Shown here piece after piece: positions 17,203 to 25,480 of a DNA stretch of 64,000 nucleotides (position 1 is the first letter of the stretch; each line of letters starts with the position of its first letter). The stretch comes from Acidobacteria bacterium Mor1. Lineage in GTDB: Bacteria; Acidobacteriota; Polarisedimenticolia; Polarisedimenticolales; Polarisedimenticolaceae. The stretch is from the NCBI GenBank assembly GCA_001664505.1, contig CP011806.1, positions 4,512,149 to 4,576,148 on the forward strand. The letters are read 5' to 3'. The notes below the pieces were generated by a model that searched no databases, was not told the DNA's origin, and was given only the letters and a program-made list of their open reading frames with translations. The position numbers and the translations under genes were made by a program.

Positions 17203-17237
17203 GAGCCGGAGAGGGCTGGTCGCAGCCTCTCCGGCTC
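17203..17237 (-). terminator. 12-bp stem-loop between fasciclin and beta-barrel genes
   Basis: Perfect arms 17203-17214 and 17226-17237. On the minus strand it lies 40 bases after the fasciclin stop and is followed by a pyrimidine-rich but T-poor run. Probably attenuates or terminates transcription, or stabilises the fasciclin mRNA. Confidence 0.5.
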
Positions 17238-17276
17238 CCTGCCACCGGGGGGAAGTGGCTTCGTATCGCGGGCGAA

Positions 17277-17762
17277 CTAGTTGGGCAGGATCACGGCGTC
17301 GATCACGTGGATCACGCCGTTCTTGGCGACGATGTCGGTCTGGACCACGTTGGCGTTGTCGACCTTGACGCCGTCGGCGGTGTCGATGCTGATCGACTGG
17401 CCCTGGACGGTCTTGGCGGAGTTGAGCTTGACCACGTCGCTGGCCATCACCTTCCCGGGGACCACGTGGTAGGTCAGGATCTTGGTCAGCGCTTCCTTGT
17501 CCTGGAGCAGCGAGTCCAGGGTGCCGGCCGGCAGCGCGGCGAAGGCATCGTCGGTCGGGGCGAAGACGGTGAACGGACCGTCTCCCTTGAGCACGTCCAC
17601 CAGACCGGCGGCCTGGACGGCGGCGACCAGGGTGCTGAAGCTGTCGGCACCGGCCGCGATATCGACGATGTCCGGCTGGGCCTTGTTTCCGGCGCTCAGG
17701 GGCAGGGCGAGCAGGGCGAGAACGGCCAGGGCGGCGATCGTCTTGAGACTTTTCTGCATCAT
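17277..17762 (-). CDS. Secreted fasciclin (FAS1) domain protein
   Basis: 161 residues: signal peptide ([18 protein letters not shown]) and a single FAS1 domain. Both FAS1 signatures are seen: [19 protein letters not shown] (H1) and [17 protein letters not shown] (H2), ending in [13 protein letters not shown]. Single-domain FAS1 proteins are secreted adhesion or small-molecule binding proteins. GGAG precedes the two alternative ATG codons at 17762 and 17759. Very similar one-domain proteins occur widely in bacteria, so the family call is secure; the ligand is not known. Confidence 0.93.
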   Translation of the reverse strand: MMQKSLKTIAALAVLALLALPLSAGNKAQPDIVDIAAGADSFSTLVAAVQAAGLVDVLKGDGPFTVFAPTDDAFAALPAGTLDSLLQDKEALTKILTYHVVPGKVMASDVVKLNSAKTVQGQSISIDTADGVKVDNANVVQTDIVAKNGVIHVIDAVILPN

Positions 17763-17904
17763 TTTCGAAGCTCCTTCGAGGTCAAGTTCAGTAGCCGGGG
17801 GGTGTGTTGTCCGGCTTCTGTCTAGTCTTCGTCGAGCTTCAGGTGGCGGATTCAGCCCGCAGAGGTTTTTTGTCGAACCTGGTGTTCCGCTGGAAGCCCC
17901 GGCC

Positions 17905-19125
17905 CTACCGGGCGAAACGGAAGGCGCGGATGCCCTCGAGTTCCCGGACGTAGACCTCGTCTCCGGCGACGGCCAGATGACCCCAGGTCTCGTCTTTTGA
18001 GACTTCCCGCCGGGAGACGAGTTCCAGCTCGGCGGGGTTCGCCGCGATCAGCAGCAGTTCCCCTTCGGAGGTCAGCGCCAGTACCTGATTCCCGCGAACC
18101 ACCATGCTGACGTACTTGCCGAAAGACTCCGAGCTACGCCAGGTCTCCTTGCCGTTGCTCAGGTCGATGCAGGCCAGCCGGCCGTTACCCAGATGCATGT
18201 AGGCGTGGCCGTCGAGCACGACGGGCGACGACATGTAGGCGGCCGCCGGGAGGGTCCAGGCTTCACGCACCGAATCGGCGCCGATCTCATAGAAGAAAGA
18301 CTTCTGGCGGTAGGTGCTGGTGAACACGCCGCCGCCGTGAACCACCGGCGTGAGGATGTTCATTCCACGGAAACTCGGGACCGTGTGGGACCACAGCACC
18401 TTGCCGGTCGCCGGATCGAGTCCGTTCAGTTGCTGGCGGCCCTGAATCAGCAGGACTTCACGGTCACCCATCTTCGCCACGAACGGCGAGGAGAAGGCAC
18501 CCCGGGACATCATGTCGGTCTCGGCAGCCAGGCTGCGCCAACGCACATCGCCGCTCTCGGCGTCGAGGCTGACGACCGAATCGGCGGCCTGAACGATCAG
18601 AGCGCCGTCGAGCAGCATCGGCGACGAGGCGAAACCGAAGTCCGGGACCTTGGTTCCGAACTTCTCGGGGAAGTTCAACGTCCACTGCACCGCGCCGGTC
18701 TCCCCGTCCAGGGCGACCAGGACCTCCTGCATGTCGCCGACGAACAGCCGTTCGCCGTCGTAGGCCGGGGTGGCCCGCACCCAGTCGCCATTGGCCGCCG
18801 CGAAGAACGGCACCTTTCCCGAAGAGTCCCAGGCATGGCTCCACAGCTCCTCGCCGGACTTGCGGGCCAGAGCGCGGACCTGCACCGATTCGTCCTTGAG
18901 GGACTCGACCACGAAGACCCGGTCCCCGGCGACGATCGGGCCGGGGTAGCCCTTGCCCAGTTCCGCCGACCAAAGCGGCTGGAGGGTCTCGAGGTCCGCC
19001 GGCCAGGCCTCGCCCGAGGAGTGGCCGTCCCGGTCGGGACCGCGCCACTGGGGCCAGTCGGCGAAAACCGGGCCGGAGCCGAGCAAGATGGCAAGAACAA
19101 GCGTCAGGACGAAGATTCGGTTCAT
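17905..19125 (-). CDS. Periplasmic PQQ-like beta-propeller protein
   Basis: 406 residues. A signal peptide ([16 protein letters not shown]) precedes [14 protein letters not shown], the typical opening of PQQ-like quinoprotein repeat proteins. Repeats of the type [30 protein letters not shown] and [15 protein letters not shown] mark the propeller blades. These proteins resemble BamB or alcohol dehydrogenase-like propellers but usually lack enzymatic activity; PQQ-binding residues cannot be confirmed. Start ATG 19125 is chosen for its GGAGGG; the ATG 6 codons upstream is weaker. Divergent from the gene at 19274. Confidence 0.85.
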   Translation of the reverse strand: MNRIFVLTLVLAILLGSGPVFADWPQWRGPDRDGHSSGEAWPADLETLQPLWSAELGKGYPGPIVAGDRVFVVESLKDESVQVRALARKSGEELWSHAWDSSGKVPFFAAANGDWVRATPAYDGERLFVGDMQEVLVALDGETGAVQWTLNFPEKFGTKVPDFGFASSPMLLDGALIVQAADSVVSLDAESGDVRWRSLAAETDMMSRGAFSSPFVAKMGDREVLLIQGRQQLNGLDPATGKVLWSHTVPSFRGMNILTPVVHGGGVFTSTYRQKSFFYEIGADSVREAWTLPAAAYMSSPVVLDGHAYMHLGNGRLACIDLSNGKETWRSSESFGKYVSMVVRGNQVLALTSEGELLLIAANPAELELVSRREVSKDETWGHLAVAGDEVYVRELEGIRAFRFAR

Positions 19126-19150
19126 GGTTCCCTCCGATTTCACCCTAGCG

Positions 19151-19180
19151 GCGGCCGCAAGCCCTCGGGGGTGCGGCCGC
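19151..19180. repeat. Inverted repeat with two GCGGCCGC octamers
   Basis: Arms 19151-19159 and 19172-19180 pair over 9 bases around a 12-base loop. Each arm contains the self-complementary octamer GCGGCCGC. It lies in the divergent intergenic region just before a TACCAT -10-like hexamer (19193-19198). Confidence 0.55.
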
Positions 19181-19273
19181 GAGAATCGGAGTTACCATCG
19201 AATGGAACACAACGCTTTCCGACTCCGCACTTCAGGCCACGCTTCAGCATCCGGCCTACGGAGAATCAAGCCG

Positions 19274-20563
19274 ATGAATCGATATCTCTGCTGCTCTCGC
19301 GTCCTGTGTCTGATCGCCGTCCTGGTGCTTTCCTTCGGGGCTCCGCCCCGGGCCGAAGTTGCCGATTACCTGCCCGCGGAACCTCACGTTGCCGGGGTCT
19401 ACACCCTGGATCTGGCGGAACTCGCCGAGAAATGGGCCCAGCGTTTCGGCATGTTCGCTCAGCGGGGAGCCGAGGAGTTCGAGCAGGAGATGGCCCGGAT
19501 GGACGAGCAGGTCGGGATGTCTTTCCGCGACGACGTGTTGAGAGCCTTCGGCCCGGAGTTCGGCTTCTCTCTGGAATTTCCACCTTACGAGGAGTACCTC
19601 GCCGCCGAGTCCGGTGCGGCAGCGTCGACGGTGTTGTTCGAGTCCGGCGTGCTTGTCGCCGGCTACGACGATCTCGACCGGACGCTCCGCGCTCTGGGAG
19701 CTCTGGCAAAGCTGGGCAGCATGACCCTGACCCGCGAGGAGGAGCGTCTCGTTCTGAGTCCGGCGGAGCAGCAGGGCACGGGACCGACGCTCCACGGCCG
19801 GATCGTCCCCGGCTACATCCTGTTCTCGGGCTCTGCGGAGCGGATCGCCGCTGCCGCAGACGGATACGGTGAAGACGCCCGGTTGAACTCCGGCTCCGAT
19901 TTCCGCTTCGTCGCGAGTCAGATCGAGGGGGCGCCCGAAACGCTGACCTACGTGAACCTGCCTGAGATCCGCAACTGGATCGAAACCGGTGTCGGCGGTC
20001 GCGATGTGCTGGATTCCGACGAATACGCCGCCTACGCGGTCTGGTTGTCCGACGAGTGGATGGGGCACGGGGCGATCTTCGCCTCGTCGCGTGCCGGTGG
20101 GGGCGTGCGCAGCACGACCTTCGCCCCGGAACCGGTCGCCGGCCTGTTCTCCCCGCTCAACGGTTCGATGTCGATGATGTTCATGCCGCTGCTCTCGGGG
20201 GCGCGTGGGCTGTTGCCCACCCCCGCCGACGGCGAGCCAGACAGCTCCGACGTCTACTCTCATCTGATCGGAGTGAGTTCCTCACTGCAGGCCATCGCCG
20301 CCGAAGAGGGGAATCTTCCGGTCAGCGGAGGCTGGGCTCCGGCCGAGGGGGTGCTGGCCGGTTTTCCGCAGGTCGACACGGCGGATCTCGACGATCCCTG
20401 GGGCAACCCCTATTTGATCTCGTCGGACGGCGAGAAGTTCTGCATCGCGAGCACGGGCAAGGACGGGTCGCTGGACCGGTCCTGGGCCGCGGGTATCGAG
20501 GCGCAGGAAAGCGACGATGACTTCGTGATCTGTGACGGGAACCTGGTGCACTGGCCGCGGTAG
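19274..20563 (+). CDS. Exported protein with GspG-like C-terminal tail
   Basis: 429 residues. An N-terminal signal (VLCLIAVLVLSFGAPPRA) precedes a 350-residue domain resembling exported proteins that measure or bind a surface (DYLPAEPHVAGVYTLDLAEL), of unknown function. The last 60 residues contain DPWGNPYLISSDGEKF and STGKDG, the pattern found at the C-terminus of type II secretion major pseudopilins (GspG), where it binds calcium. The N-terminus is not a pseudopilin leader, so this is a tail shared with, rather than a, GspG. ATG 19274 has GGAG 10 bases upstream. Confidence 0.65.
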   Translation: MNRYLCCSRVLCLIAVLVLSFGAPPRAEVADYLPAEPHVAGVYTLDLAELAEKWAQRFGMFAQRGAEEFEQEMARMDEQVGMSFRDDVLRAFGPEFGFSLEFPPYEEYLAAESGAAASTVLFESGVLVAGYDDLDRTLRALGALAKLGSMTLTREEERLVLSPAEQQGTGPTLHGRIVPGYILFSGSAERIAAAADGYGEDARLNSGSDFRFVASQIEGAPETLTYVNLPEIRNWIETGVGGRDVLDSDEYAAYAVWLSDEWMGHGAIFASSRAGGGVRSTTFAPEPVAGLFSPLNGSMSMMFMPLLSGARGLLPTPADGEPDSSDVYSHLIGVSSSLQAIAAEEGNLPVSGGWAPAEGVLAGFPQVDTADLDDPWGNPYLISSDGEKFCIASTGKDGSLDRSWAAGIEAQESDDDFVICDGNLVHWPR

Positions 20564-20578
20564 CCCGCGAGCCCCGGG

Positions 20579-21610
20579 TCAGTCGCGCCGCTCGCCCTCG
20601 TCCCGGCGACGTTCGGCGTCGAAGTCCATCGGGTCGTCTTCGAGATCGGACATGTTGCGCTTCGGCGGCGGCTGGAGCCGCAGGGTTTGAAGCTGTTCCC
20701 GCAGATGGCCGAGGTGCTCCATGTGCACCGCGTCGATCTCGTCGAGGACACTCTTGTAGGATCCGGCCGAGCGGCCGCCGACCAGGATCTGGGTCTCGTC
20801 CCCGAGAAGACGCCCGAGTCTCCGCAGTTCGCGGGGAAGCTGGGGATCGTCGGCGGGGAAGGCGACGCTGAGGGCGACCGCGACGGCGTTGCGCTTGCGC
20901 ACGGCCCCGGCGATTTCCTCGGCAGGAAGGTTCGGGCCCAGGTAGATCGTTCGCCAGCCCTCGGTGCGGGCGGTGGCGGCAATCAGCAGGCAGCCGAGCT
21001 CATGATGCTGATGGATCGGCGTGGTGACCACGATCCGCGGGACCGTCGGCCCCGGCGCGTAGGCCGGATGCAGCTCGTCGAGGAACGATCGCAGCACCAT
21101 GGTCGCCAGGTGCTCGTTGGCCGCGCGCAGTCGCCCGCTGGCACACTCGGCGCCGACGCGGCGCAGCATCGGGACCAGCAGCCGGTCGAGCAGATCGACG
21201 CGGCTGAACTCCATCGAGGCCAATTCGAAGTTTCGCTTGAGCCCGGTGCCGTCGAGTTCGCGGATCGCCTGGATGCAGGCTTCGATCCGGTCCTCGACCC
21301 GCAGATCGCGCTGGACCTCGCCGGGCCGGTCCTCGAGCACCGGCCGCTGGGTCCCGCTCTCCAGAAGTTGCCGCAATTCCTGGTCGGGCAGGGAGGCGAC
21401 CTGGCCGATCTGCCAGCCGGCCTCGGTGACCTCGCGCAGCAACAGCAGGCGGCGCACCTGGTCGTCTGAATACAGGCGTCGGTTGCCCGGCGTGCGCTCG
21501 GGCTCGACCACGTTGTAGCGCCGTTCCCAGGCCCGAATGACGTCCACTCGCAGCCCGGTTCGGCGGGCCACGACGGCAATCGGGTGACGGCTTGGACTCA
21601 CGTCAGACAT
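20579..21610 (-). CDS. MerR-type regulator with B12-binding domain (CarH/LitR-like)
   Basis: 343 residues. MerR HTH at about 8-75 (AVVARRTGLRVDVIRAWERRY), helical bundle to 185 and a cobalamin-binding Rossmann domain from 190. H203 in HHELG corresponds to the lower-face B12 His ligand of CarH. The cap motif Wx9EH is present as C156-x9-E166-H167, so the Trp that shields the cobalamin upper face is Cys here. CarH-type proteins repress carotenoid or stress genes in the dark as tetramers and release DNA on light. No carotenoid genes are nearby. No Shine-Dalgarno precedes the start; GTG 21616 is an alternative. Confidence 0.87.
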   Translation of the reverse strand: MSDVSPSRHPIAVVARRTGLRVDVIRAWERRYNVVEPERTPGNRRLYSDDQVRRLLLLREVTEAGWQIGQVASLPDQELRQLLESGTQRPVLEDRPGEVQRDLRVEDRIEACIQAIRELDGTGLKRNFELASMEFSRVDLLDRLLVPMLRRVGAECASGRLRAANEHLATMVLRSFLDELHPAYAPGPTVPRIVVTTPIHQHHELGCLLIAATARTEGWRTIYLGPNLPAEEIAGAVRKRNAVAVALSVAFPADDPQLPRELRRLGRLLGDETQILVGGRSAGSYKSVLDEIDAVHMEHLGHLREQLQTLRLQPPPKRNMSDLEDDPMDFDAERRRDEGERRD

Positions 21611-21736
21611 ATGCACACATACGGTAGCAACGGCTGCAAATCAGGCTCCTCCAGGTGGCGGGGGAAGGGCTCGAAAACCCGGATTCCGGGGCCGTTCTTG
21701 CCGACTCCCAACCCCGGAGCCATACTCGCTCCCACG

Positions 21737-22165
21737 ATGACGCGGCTGATGCAAGACCTGGCGCTGAAGGCGATTTGGGCGCCCCTGCTGGTTTTTTCGG
21801 TGCATATGGTGTTGTGGCAAGGCACCGATCTCTACGACCGGATCCCCCACGTCGACATTCCGCTGCACCTGTTCGGGGGATTGGCCATCGCCTACTTCTT
21901 CGCCGGTTGCCTCAACCTGGGGGCGGAGCGAGGCTGGGTCGATCAAGCCGCAGGCATGGTGCGGGGCCTGCTCCTGGTCGGGCTTTCCTGCGTGGCCGGC
22001 GTTCTGTGGGAGTACGGCGAGATGACCGTCTTCAAGGCCATCGGGGCGGATCTCCAGGTCAGCATCGCCGACACCCTGGTCGACATCCTGGTCGGTACCG
22101 CCGGAGGGGCGCTCTTCGCCCTCGCCGAGTGGATCTGGCGGCAGGCCTTCGCCGCCGGCCGCTAG
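21737..22165 (+). CDS. Integral membrane protein, DUF2238/VanZ-like
   Basis: 142 residues with four hydrophobic segments: APLLVFSVHMVLW, HLFGGLAIAYFFAGCL, GLLLVGLSCVAGVLWEY and VDILVGTAGGALFALAEW. Polar residues in DIPLHLFGG, LWEYGEMT and DTLVDILVGTAGG recall small membrane families such as DUF2238. Biological role unknown. ATG 21737 lacks a Shine-Dalgarno; a CATACT box sits 10 bases upstream, suggesting a short or absent leader. It stands divergent from the MerR gene and convergent with the CBS gene 3 bases downstream. Confidence 0.6.
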   Translation: MTRLMQDLALKAIWAPLLVFSVHMVLWQGTDLYDRIPHVDIPLHLFGGLAIAYFFAGCLNLGAERGWVDQAAGMVRGLLLVGLSCVAGVLWEYGEMTVFKAIGADLQVSIADTLVDILVGTAGGALFALAEWIWRQAFAAGR

Positions 22166-22168
22166 CGG

Positions 22169-22573
22169 CTAGCCCTCGCCGGGCTCCAGCCTCTCTTCAC
22201 CGACCACCCGGCAGACGTCCAGCGACGAGACCATCCCCACGACCCGGTCCCGGTCGACGATCGGCAGGTGGTGGATGCGAAGCCGCCACATCATCCGGCA
22301 GAGGTCGCTGACCCGGGTCTCGGGAGAAGCGGAGATCGGCGGAGAGGTCATGATCTCGCCCACCGCCGTCGCCTGCCTCCCCGACTCTCCGGACTGGCTG
22401 GTGCCTCCCACCAGCAGATCTTCCTGACTTACGATCCCGACCAGCTTCCCGTCCGGGTCGACGACCGGCGCGCAGTGAACGCGGGCGTGCTGGAACAGGT
22501 CGCAGACCTCCTCGGCAGGGTCGGTGGGGTGCACGGTGAGCACCCGGGTGGCCATCATATCGGCGGCGGTCAC
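22169..22573 (-). CDS. Tandem CBS-domain protein
   Basis: 134 residues comprising two CBS motifs: MTAADMMATRVLTVHPTDPAEEVCDLF with PVVDPDGKLVGIVSQEDLL, then IMTSPPISASPETRVSDLC with PIVDRDRVVGMVSSLDV. CBS pairs bind adenine nucleotides or SAM and act as regulatory modules. GTG 22573 overlaps the stop of the EgtB-like gene (GTGA), so the two are co-translated. No catalytic domain is present. Confidence 0.85.
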   Translation of the reverse strand: MTAADMMATRVLTVHPTDPAEEVCDLFQHARVHCAPVVDPDGKLVGIVSQEDLLVGGTSQSGESGRQATAVGEIMTSPPISASPETRVSDLCRMMWRLRIHHLPIVDRDRVVGMVSSLDVCRVVGEERLEPGEG

Positions 22574-23841
22574 CGTGGATCCTCGGCCAGTCGAATGCCG
22601 GTGAACTGCCAGCGCATCGAGGGGTAGAAGAAGTTGCGATAGCTGCGGCGCATGTGATCGTGGGAGGTCACGGCGGCGCCGCCCCGGCAGACGAACTGGT
22701 TACACATGAACTTGCCGTTGTACTCGCCGATCGCTCCGTCGGGGCGGGCGTAGCCGGGGTACGCGGTGTAAGGGCTGCGGGTCCACTCCCAGCAGTCGCC
22801 GAACAGCTGATGGCGTCCACCGCCGTCGGCCCCGTGAGGCAGCGGATGCAGGGCGCCGCTGTCGAGGAAGTTGCCGGCGAGCTCGATGTCCGAGGAGGCG
22901 TGTTCCCACTCTTGCTCCGTCGGCAGCCGCTTACCGCTCCAGGATGCGAAGGCGTCCGCCTCGAAGTAGCTGACGTGGCACACCGGAGCATCCGGGTTCA
23001 ACGGCTCCAGGCCGTGCAGGGTGAACTCGAACCAGGATCCGTCTCGCTCGACCCAGTAGAGCGGCGCCTTCCAACCCTCTTCCCGCACCGTGGCCCAGCC
23101 GTCGGCCAGCCAGTGGCGCGGGTCGCGGTAGGCGCCCGAACTCACGAACTCCAGGTACTCGCCGTTGGTCACCATGCGGGACGCGAGGCGATAGGCCTCG
23201 AGCCAGCTCTTGTGCCGCGGGCGTTCGTTGTCGAAACAGAAGTCTTCACCGGCATGCCCGACCTCGACCAACCCCCCTTCGAATTCGAGCGCCGGGTCCG
23301 CCTGGACGGAGGTCGCCGGCGAGTCCTCGGCAGGCCGATAGGCCGGGTAGAGCGGGTTGCAGGAGAAGACATGCTTGATGTCCATCAGCAGCAATTCCTG
23401 GTGCTGCTGCTCGTGGTTCAGTCCCAGGGTGATCAGTTCGGCCAACGCCGGATCGTCGCCGCGTTGTTCGAGCAGTCTTGCGACCGCCTCGTCCACGGCA
23501 TCCCTGTAGGCGAAGATCTCGCGCACGGTGGGACGGGTCAACATGCCGCGGCGCGGCCGGGGGAACTGCTCGCCCACCGCGTTGTAATAGGAGTTGAACA
23601 GGTACTCGTAGCGCTCGTCCACCGGGCGGTAACCCTCGGCGTGGGGGCGCAGCACGAAGGTCTCGAAGAACCAGGTCACGTGGGCCAGATGCCAGCGGGT
23701 CGGGCTGACGTCGGGCATCGACTGGACGACGAAATCTTCGGGTTCCAGCGGCTCGCAGAGACGGCGAGAAGTGTCGCGAATACGCTTGAAACGGTCGGCA
23801 AGGCGCACGTTTTGCGCTGCCTGCTGCTCGGTTGCCCGCAT
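22570..23841 (-). CDS. egtB: EgtB-like ergothioneine/ovothiol-type sulfoxide synthase
   Basis: 423 residues. The N-terminal DinB-like part holds candidate iron ligands: SPTRWHLAHVTWFFET and LGLNHEQQHQELLLMDIKH. The C-terminal formylglycine-generating/sulfatase-modifying domain includes FGDCWEWTRSPY, GEYNGKFMCNQFVCRGG and SYRNFFYPSMRW with LAED at the end. This architecture is that of EgtB, a non-heme iron enzyme joining a thiol to trimethylhistidine with oxygen. Start ATG 23841 matches family N-termini; ATG 23898 is poor. No EgtD methyltransferase lies in the window, so pathway completion cannot be verified. It is flanked by CBS genes. Confidence 0.85.
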   Translation of the reverse strand: MRATEQQAAQNVRLADRFKRIRDTSRRLCEPLEPEDFVVQSMPDVSPTRWHLAHVTWFFETFVLRPHAEGYRPVDERYEYLFNSYYNAVGEQFPRPRRGMLTRPTVREIFAYRDAVDEAVARLLEQRGDDPALAELITLGLNHEQQHQELLLMDIKHVFSCNPLYPAYRPAEDSPATSVQADPALEFEGGLVEVGHAGEDFCFDNERPRHKSWLEAYRLASRMVTNGEYLEFVSSGAYRDPRHWLADGWATVREEGWKAPLYWVERDGSWFEFTLHGLEPLNPDAPVCHVSYFEADAFASWSGKRLPTEQEWEHASSDIELAGNFLDSGALHPLPHGADGGGRHQLFGDCWEWTRSPYTAYPGYARPDGAIGEYNGKFMCNQFVCRGGAAVTSHDHMRRSYRNFFYPSMRWQFTGIRLAEDPR

Positions 23842-23954
23842 GGGTGGCACCTTTTTACCGGGGTTCTGGTCGAGACGTGCGAAACCGCATTGTCTCATCC
23901 CTCCCGGAGCGAGTCCACCGGGCGCCCCCTACGCCCCGCCGCCAGCCGCTGGTG

Positions 23955-23960
23955 TAGACT
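23955..23960 (+). promoter_or_regulatory. -10 box (TAGACT) immediately before a GTG start
   Basis: TAGACT ends 6 bases before GTG 23967, with no Shine-Dalgarno. The same TAGACT-N6-start layout occurs at 44557-44562. A leaderless transcript is suggested. Confidence 0.4.
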
Positions 23961-23966
23961 TCCCGG

Positions 23967-24452
23967 GTGCGGACCCTTGCCGAAATCATGCGGGATACGT
24001 CGGTGCTGGAGATGGGGCCGCTGCCCGCTCCGCGCCTGGCGATTACCGCGACCCTGCACCAGGCCCTGCAGATGCTGGTTCGGGGACGTCGCGGCGCCGT
24101 GGTGCTGATCGACGGCCTGCGGCCTGTAGGGGTGTTCACCGAGCGGGACGTGGTCAACCGGCTTTCCGAGGATCTGCTGCGAAACCCCGAGCAGCGCCGG
24201 ATCACGCCGGTACGCGAGGTGATGAGTTTTCCGCCGGTCACGATCCGCCGCCAGCAGACCCTCGCCGAGGCGATGGAGATCATGGTCGAGCGGAGTTTCC
24301 GCCACCTGGTCCTGGTCGACCGGGAAGAGAACCTGCGGGGGATGATGACCAGCGGCGACGTGGTGCAGTTCGTTACCGATCTCTTTCCCGAAGAGACGGT
24401 CAACCTGCCCCCGCGCCTGCGCCAGCGATTCCAGACGCCGGAAGGGGCCTGA
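23967..24452 (+). CDS. Tandem CBS-domain protein
   Basis: 161 residues with two CBS repeats: RLAITATLHQALQMLVRGRRGAVVLIDGLRPVGVFTERDVV and REVMSFPPVTIRRQQTLAEAMEIM with HLVLVDREENLRGMMTSGDVV. Regulatory ligand-binding role; no enzyme domain attached. GTG 23967 lies 6 bases after a TAGACT box. It is followed after 2 bases by a second CBS protein, and is divergent from the EgtB gene. Confidence 0.85.
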   Translation: MRTLAEIMRDTSVLEMGPLPAPRLAITATLHQALQMLVRGRRGAVVLIDGLRPVGVFTERDVVNRLSEDLLRNPEQRRITPVREVMSFPPVTIRRQQTLAEAMEIMVERSFRHLVLVDREENLRGMMTSGDVVQFVTDLFPEETVNLPPRLRQRFQTPEGA

Positions 24453-24454
24453 GC

Positions 24455-24949
24455 ATGCGCTGCCCCGCCTGCGGCCACGACAACATCGCCGGGGTCGATC
24501 TGTGCGAGAGCTGCGGCATGGATCTGGCCGGTCTGGACGTCCACGGCAGCAGCTTCGACCCCGCCGACCCGCTCCTGACCCAGCCGATCTCCGGCGTGGC
24601 GCTCGAGGAGCCGCTGACCCGCCCGATGGACGCGACGGTGGCCGATGCCGTGCGTTTGATGCAGGAACGGAGCGAGGGCTGCGTGTTCGTGATGGATGGC
24701 GAGCGGCTGGCCGGAGTGCTGACCGAGCGGGATGTGACTCGGGTGATCTCCCGTGGTCTAGATCCTACGCGCACGAAGCTCGACCGGGCGATGACGCCCG
24801 AGCCGATGCGGTTGCGTGAGGAGGACCCGTTGGCCTGGGCGCTGCACCGCATGGGTGTCGACGGCTACCGCCACATTCCGGTGACCCGGGAAGGAGGCCT
24901 GCGCGGCGTCCTTTCGGCCCGCTCGGTGCTTCGCCGCCTGCTCGATTGA
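24455..24949 (+). CDS. Zinc-ribbon plus CBS-domain protein
   Basis: 164 residues. A short N-terminal zinc ribbon (MRCPACGHDNIAGVDLCESCG, two CxxC) is followed by two CBS motifs: PMDATVADAVRLMQERSEGCVFVMDGERLAGVLTERDVT and MTPEPMRLREEDPLAWALHRMG with GLRGVLSARSVLRRLL. The combination may couple nucleotide sensing to a partner through the ribbon. It starts 2 bases after the preceding CBS gene and forms an operon with it. Confidence 0.83.
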   Translation: MRCPACGHDNIAGVDLCESCGMDLAGLDVHGSSFDPADPLLTQPISGVALEEPLTRPMDATVADAVRLMQERSEGCVFVMDGERLAGVLTERDVTRVISRGLDPTRTKLDRAMTPEPMRLREEDPLAWALHRMGVDGYRHIPVTREGGLRGVLSARSVLRRLLD

Positions 24950-25048
24950 TCTTGCCTTACCCGGTCCGGTTCTGTTGCGGCGCCTTCGATTCGCCGCGCT
25001 GAGCCGACCATCTACCGATTGACTGTCCATGCACATGGAGGGGATGTG

Positions 25049-25447
25049 ATGAAGAAGACGATGTGGAAGTTCGTGACGATCAGTTGCCTCGTGGTTTGCT
25101 GTGCCTTCTTCGCCGGCTGCGGCGAGAAGGGTACGGCGGAAGAGGCCGGCAAGGCGATCGACGACGCGATGTCCGACGCCAAGGACGCCGCCAGCGATCT
25201 GGCCGACGATGCCAAGCAGACGGCCGGTGATCTGGCCGACGGTGCCAAGGAAACCGCCGGCGATCTGGCCGACGGCGCCAAGGAGGCCTACGACGACGTG
25301 AAGGACGGCGCCAAGGAAGCCTACGACGACGCCAAGCAGGCCGCGGGTGAACTGGCGGACGACGCCAAGAAGGCTGCCGGCGAGGTGAAGGACGGGGCCG
25401 AGCAGCTGGCCGACGACGCCAAGAAGAAGCTCGGCGACAAGGACTGA
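25049..25447 (+). CDS. Lipoprotein with LEA-like Ala/Asp/Lys repeats
   Basis: 132 residues. Signal peptide ends in the lipobox FFAGC, so Cys becomes the acylated N-terminus. The mature chain is a continuous series of 11-residue-like units built from DAKxAAGDLADGAKE, with Ala, Asp, Lys and Gly dominating and no Pro or aromatic core apart from a YDD motif. Such amphipathic 11-mers are typical of LEA_4 or YtxH-like desiccation-associated proteins. GGAGGGG before ATG 25049 fixes the start. Location: lipid-anchored in the envelope. Confidence 0.75.
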   Translation: MKKTMWKFVTISCLVVCCAFFAGCGEKGTAEEAGKAIDDAMSDAKDAASDLADDAKQTAGDLADGAKETAGDLADGAKEAYDDVKDGAKEAYDDAKQAAGELADDAKKAAGEVKDGAEQLADDAKKKLGDKD

Positions 25448-25480
25448 TTTCGGGGTCCGGCCCGGCGAGGACGACGCAGC

